A stretch of 64,000 nt of DNA, taken from positions 48,270,202 through 48,334,201 of the forward strand of contig CM055312.2 in the NCBI GenBank assembly GCA_029255685.2, read 5' to 3'. This document shows, in pieces, positions 59,201 through 64,000 of this stretch. The notes under the pieces are model-generated. The model searched no databases, had not been told where the DNA came from, and worked only from the letters and a program-made list of their open reading frames with translations. Positions within the stretch are counted from its first letter, which is position 1. Each line of letters starts with the position of its first letter. This DNA comes from Silene conica. Lineage: Eukaryota; Streptophyta; Magnoliopsida; Caryophyllales; Caryophyllaceae. Position numbers and translations under genes: made by a program.

Positions 59201-62200
59201 ATTGAAGGATAAATAATACATGTTTTTTAGGCCTCTAAACTCCTGAAACAAAAATTACCGAAAATCGCACGGATGGTTAAACGAGTCAGATAAAGCGGGC
59301 ACTAAAATTTGTAAAAACATTAGAAGACATTTGACGTTACCGGTATGCTATAAACCAATTTCGGCCGAAATTCGGATAACTGTGTAAAAGTGATTTATCG
59401 TTGTTTATAGGTTCTAGAATCGAATAAGATATCTCATGATGCAATTTCGGACACGTGGTAGAAAAACAAGCTGAAAAATAAAAATGGCCGCTCTGACCAC
59501 CCGAAAAAGCTCTAATTGAAGGATATATAATACACGTTTTTTAGTCCTTTGAACTCCTGAAACAAAAATTACCGAAAATCGCACGGATGGTTATTCGAGT
59601 CAGATGAAGCGGGCACAAAATCAAAAACATCAGAAGACATTTGACGTTACCGGTATGCTATAAACCAATTTCGGCCGAAAATCGGATAACCGTGAAAATG
59701 TGATTTATAGTTGTTTATAGGGTCTAGAATCGAATAAGATATCTCATGATGCAATTTCGGACACGTGGTAGAAAAACAGGCTGAAATAAAAAATGGTCGC
59801 TCCGACCACCTTAAACGGCTTGAATTGAAGGGTATATAATATACGTTATTTAGGCCTCTGAGCTCCCGAAACAAAAATTATCGAAAATTGCAAGAATGGT
59901 TAATGAATTCAGATAAAGCGGGGACAAAAATTGGCAAAAACATCAGAAGACATTTGACGTTACCGGTATGATAAACCAATTTCTGCCGAAAATCGGATAA
60001 CCGTATAAAAGTGATTTATTGTTGTTTATAGGTTCTACAATCGAATAAGATATCTCATGATGCGATTTCGGACACGTGTTAGAAAAACACGCTGAAAAAT
60101 AACAATGGCCGCTCCGACCACCTGAAACAGCTCGAATTGAAAGATATATAATACATGTTTTTTAGGCCTCTGAGCTCCCGAAACGAAAATTATCGAAAAT
60201 TGCACGTATGGTTAATCGAGTCAGATAAAGCGGGCACAAAAATTTGTAAAAACATCAAAAGACATTTGACGTTACCGGTATGATATAAACCAATTTCGGC
60301 TGAAAATCTGATAACCGTGTAAAAGTGATTTATAGTTGTTTATAGGGTCTAGAATCGAATAAGATATCTCATGATGCAATTTCGGACACCTGGTACAAAA
60401 GCTGGCTGAAAAATAAAAATGGCCGCTCCGACCAACCGAAACAGCTCGAACTGTAAGATATATAATACACGTCTTTTAGGCCTCTGAACTCCTGAAACAA
60501 AAATTACCGAAAATCGCACGGATGGTTATTCGAGTCAGATGAAGCGGGCACAAAATCAAAAACATCAGAAGACATTTGACGTTACCGGTATGCTATAAAC
60601 CAATTTCTACCGAAATTCGGATAACCGTGTAAAAGTGATTTATAGTTGTTTATAGGGTCTAGAATCGAATAAGATATCTCATGATGCAATTTCGGACACC
60701 TGGTACAAAAGCTGGCTGAAAAATAAAAATGGCCGCTCCGACCAACCGAAACAGCTCGAACTGTAAGATATATAATACACGTCTTTTAGGCCTCTGAACT
60801 CCTGAAACAAAAATTACCGAAAATCGCACGGATGGTTAATCGAGTCAGATAAAGCGGGCACAAAAATTTGTAAAAACATCAGAAGATATTTGACGTTACC
60901 GGTATGCTATAAACGAATTTCGACCGAAATTCGGATAACCGTGTAAAAGTGATTTATCGTTGTTTATAGGTTCTAGAATCGAATAAGATATCTCATGATG
61001 CAATTTCGGACACATGGTAGAAAAACAGGCTGAAATTAAAAATGGTCGCTCCGACCACCTGAAACGGCTCGAATTGAAGGGTATATAATATACGTTTCTT
61101 AGGCCTCTGAGCTCCCGAAACAAAAATTATGGAAAATTGCAAGAATGGTTAATCAAGTCAGATAAAGCGGGCACAAAAATTGGCAAAAACATCAGAAGAC
61201 ATTTGACGTTACCGGTATGCTATAAACCAATTTCGGCCGAAAATCGGATAACCGTGAAAATGTGATTTATAGTTGTTTATAGGGTCTAGAATCGAATAAT
61301 ATATCTCATGATGCAATTTCGGACACGTGGTAGAAAAACAGGCTGAAATAAAAAATGGTCGCTCCGACCACCTTTAACGGCTCGAATTGAAGGGTATATA
61401 ATATACGTTTTTTAGGCCTCTGAGCTCCCGAAACAAAAATTATGGAAAATTGCAAGAATGGTTAATCAAGTCAGATAAAGCGGGCACAAAAATTGGCGAA
61501 AACATCAGAAGACATTTGACGTTACCGGTATGCTATTAACCAATTTCGGCCGAAAATCGGATAACCGTGAAAATGTGATTTATAGCTGTTTATAGGGTCT
61601 AGAATCGAATAAGATATCTCATGATGCAATTTCGGACACGTGTTAGAAAAACAGGTTGAAATAAAAAATGGTCGCTCCGACCACCTTAAACGGCTCGAAT
61701 TGAAGGGTATATAATATACGTTATTTAGGCCTCTGAGCTCCCGAAAAAAAAATTATCGAAAATTGCAAGAATGGTTAATGAATTCAGATAAAGCGGGCAC
61801 AAAAATTGGCAAAAACATCAGAAGACATTTGACGTTACCGGTATGATAAACCAATTTCGGCTGAAAATCTGATAACCGTGTAAAAGTGATTTATAGTTGT
61901 TTATAGGGTCTAGAATCGAATAAGATATCTCATGATGCAATTTCGGACACCTGGTACAAAAACTGGCTGTAAAATAAAAATGGCCGCTCCGACCACCCGA
62001 AACAGCTCGAACTATAGGATATATAATACACGTCTTTTAGGCCTCTGAACTCCTGAAACAAAAATTACCGAAAATCGCAAGGATGGTTAATCGAATCAGA
62101 TAAAGCGGGCACAAAAATTTGTAAAAACATCAGAAGACATTTGACGTTACCGGTATGCTATAAACCAATTTCAACCGAAATTCGGATAACCGTGTAAAAG

Positions 62201-64000
62201 TGATTTATCGTTGTTTATAGGTTCTAGAATCGAATAAGATATCTCATGATGCAATTTCGGACACATGGTAGAAAAACAGGCTGAAATTAAAAATGGTCGC
62301 TCCGACCACCTGAAACGGCTCGAATTGAAGGGTATATAATATACGTTTCTTAGGCCTCTGAGCTCCCGAAACAAAAATTATGGAAAATTGCAAGAATGGT
62401 TAATCAAGTCAGATAAAGCGGGCACAAAAATTGGCAAAAACATCAGAAGACATTTGACGTTACCGGTATGCTATAAACCAATTTCGGCCGAAAATCGGAT
62501 AACCGTGAAAATGTGATTTATAGTTGTTTATAGGGTCTAGAATCGAATAATATATCTCATGATGCAATTTCGGACACGTGGTAGAAAAACAGGCTGAAAT
62601 AAAAAATGGTCGCTCCGACCACCTTTAACGGCTCGAATTGAAGGGTATATAATATACGTTTTTTAGGCCTCTGAGCTCCCGAAACAAAAATTATGGAAAA
62701 TTGCAAGAATGGTTAATCAAGTCAGATAAAGCGGGCACAAAAATTGGCGAAAACATCAGAAGACATTTGACGTTACCGGTATGCTATAAACCAATTTCGG
62801 CCGAAAATCGGATAACCGTGAAAATGTGATTTATAGCTGTTTATAGGGTCTAGAATCGAATAAGATATCTCATGATGCAATTTCGGACACGTGTTAGAAA
62901 AACAGGTTGAAATAAAAAATGGTCGCTCCGACCACCTTAAACGGCTCGAATTGAAGGGTATATAATATACGTTATTTAGGCCTCTGAGCTCCCGAAAAAA
63001 AAATTATCGAAAATTGCAAGAATGGTTAATGAATTCAGATAAAGCGGGCACAAAAATTGGCAAAAACATCAGAAGACATTTGACGTTACCGGTATGATAA
63101 ACCAATTTCGGCTGAAAATCTGATAACCGTGTAAAAGTGATTTATAGTTGTTTATAGGGTCTAGAATCGAATAAGATATCTCATGATGCAATTTCGGACA
63201 CCTGGTACAAAAACTGGCTGTAAAATAAAAATGGCCGCTCCGACCACCCGAAACAGCTCGAACTATAGGATATATAATACACGTTTTTTAGGCCTCTGAA
63301 CTCCTGAAACAAAAATTACCGAAAATCGCAAGGATGGTTAATCGAATCAGATAAAGCGGGCACAAAAATTTGTAAAAACTTCAGAAGACATTTGACGTTA
63401 CCGGTATGCTATAAACCAATTTCAACCGAAATTCGGATAACCGTGTAAAAGTGATTTATCGTTGTTTATAGGTTCTAGAATCGAATAAGATATCTCATGA
63501 TATAATTTCGGACACATGGTAGAAAAACAGGCTGAAATTAAAAATGGTCGCTCCGACCACCTGAAACGGCTCGAATTGAAGGGTATATAATATACGTTTT
63601 TTAGGCCTCTGAGCTCCCGAAACAAAAATTATGGAAAATTGCAAGAATGGTTAATCAAGTCAGATAAAGCGGGCACAAAAATTGGCAAAAACATCAGAAG
63701 ACATTTGACGTTACCGGTATGCTATAAACCAATTTCGGCCGAAAATCGGATAACCGTGAAAATGTGATTTATAGTTGTTTATAGGGTCTAGAATCGAATA
63801 AGATATCTCATGATGCAATTTCGGACACGTGGTAGAAAAACAGGCTGAAATAAAAAATGGTCGCTCCGACCACCTTAAACGGCTCGAATTGAAGGGTATA
63901 TAATATACGTTATTTAGGCCTCTGAGCTCCCGAAAAAAAAATTATCGAAAATTGCAAGAATGGTTAATGAATTCAGATAAAGCGGGCACAAAAATTGGCA
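56204..64000. repeat. Satellite block 4, 7-monomer then 4-monomer higher-order repeat
   Basis: About 25 monomers to the window edge. From about 56516 to 60892 the array repeats every ~2189 bp (seven monomers): compare monomers with TTTCGACCGAAATTCGG at about 56541 and 58730. From about 60893 the period becomes 1251 bp (four monomers): GGCGAAAACATC recurs at about 61496 and 62747, and TTTATAGCTGTTTATA at about 61580 and 62831. It begins with CGT, the right TSD of CACTA-2. The 67-75 codon minus-strand frames are by-products. Confidence 0.92.

Overview
The window looks like nuclear heterochromatin of a flowering plant. It holds no complete host gene. It is a 313-bp satellite array, about 20 kb in total, split into four blocks (178-664, 14490-19502, 36023-43223, 56204-64000) by nested transposable elements. 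Most insertions can be dated against each other because their target-site duplications (TSDs) are readable. The GAGCTC (SacI) site in many monomers, the 313-bp length and the frequent ACTCGATCGAGT palindromes made me think of Caryophyllaceae (Silene-like subtelomeric satellites). That is a recollection, not a search result.

Layout. 1-177: clipped LTR of a TRIM element, minus strand. 178-664: satellite. 665-14489: a Tekay/Del-like Ty3-gypsy chromovirus, minus strand, TSD TTACC. Its reading frame is broken by four stops and one frameshift. Its 3' LTR carries a non-autonomous CACTA transposon (2812-5548, TSD AAT), which itself holds a tRNA-like SINE remnant and a 5S-rRNA-like (Cassandra-type) remnant. 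Its 5' leader carries an intact 554-bp TRIM (10888-11441, TSD AATAG). 14490-19502: satellite with a 4-monomer, 1254-bp higher-order repeat. 19503-36022: a gag-only LTR element (TR-GAG1, TSD ATTTG), whose 3' LTR was invaded by a very young Ty1-copia element (27442-35763, TSD AATCG) with a 1191-codon gag-pol frame. 36023-43223: satellite. 43224-56203: a second CACTA element (TSD CGT) that captured several exons of a host MCM6 gene and was then split by a second gag-only LTR element (TR-GAG2, 44762-54163, TSD TTACT). 56204-64000: satellite with a 7-monomer (2189-bp) and then a 4-monomer (1251-bp) higher-order repeat.

How the parts work together. The two TR-GAG elements carry only gag, yet they have well-preserved LTRs, PBS and PPT. 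Each gag is interrupted at the same codon by a homologous short intron (91 and 88 bp), with exon lengths identical in both (880 + 41 nt). The pol-encoding copia element shares their leader and 3' noncoding blocks and has a GTATGT donor-like site at the same gag position. This suggests a mobilisation group in which pol is supplied in trans and gag is produced from spliced RNA; that part is inference. A second notable pattern is that three unrelated elements (gypsy, copia-type, CACTA) inserted within the same 13 bp of the satellite monomer.
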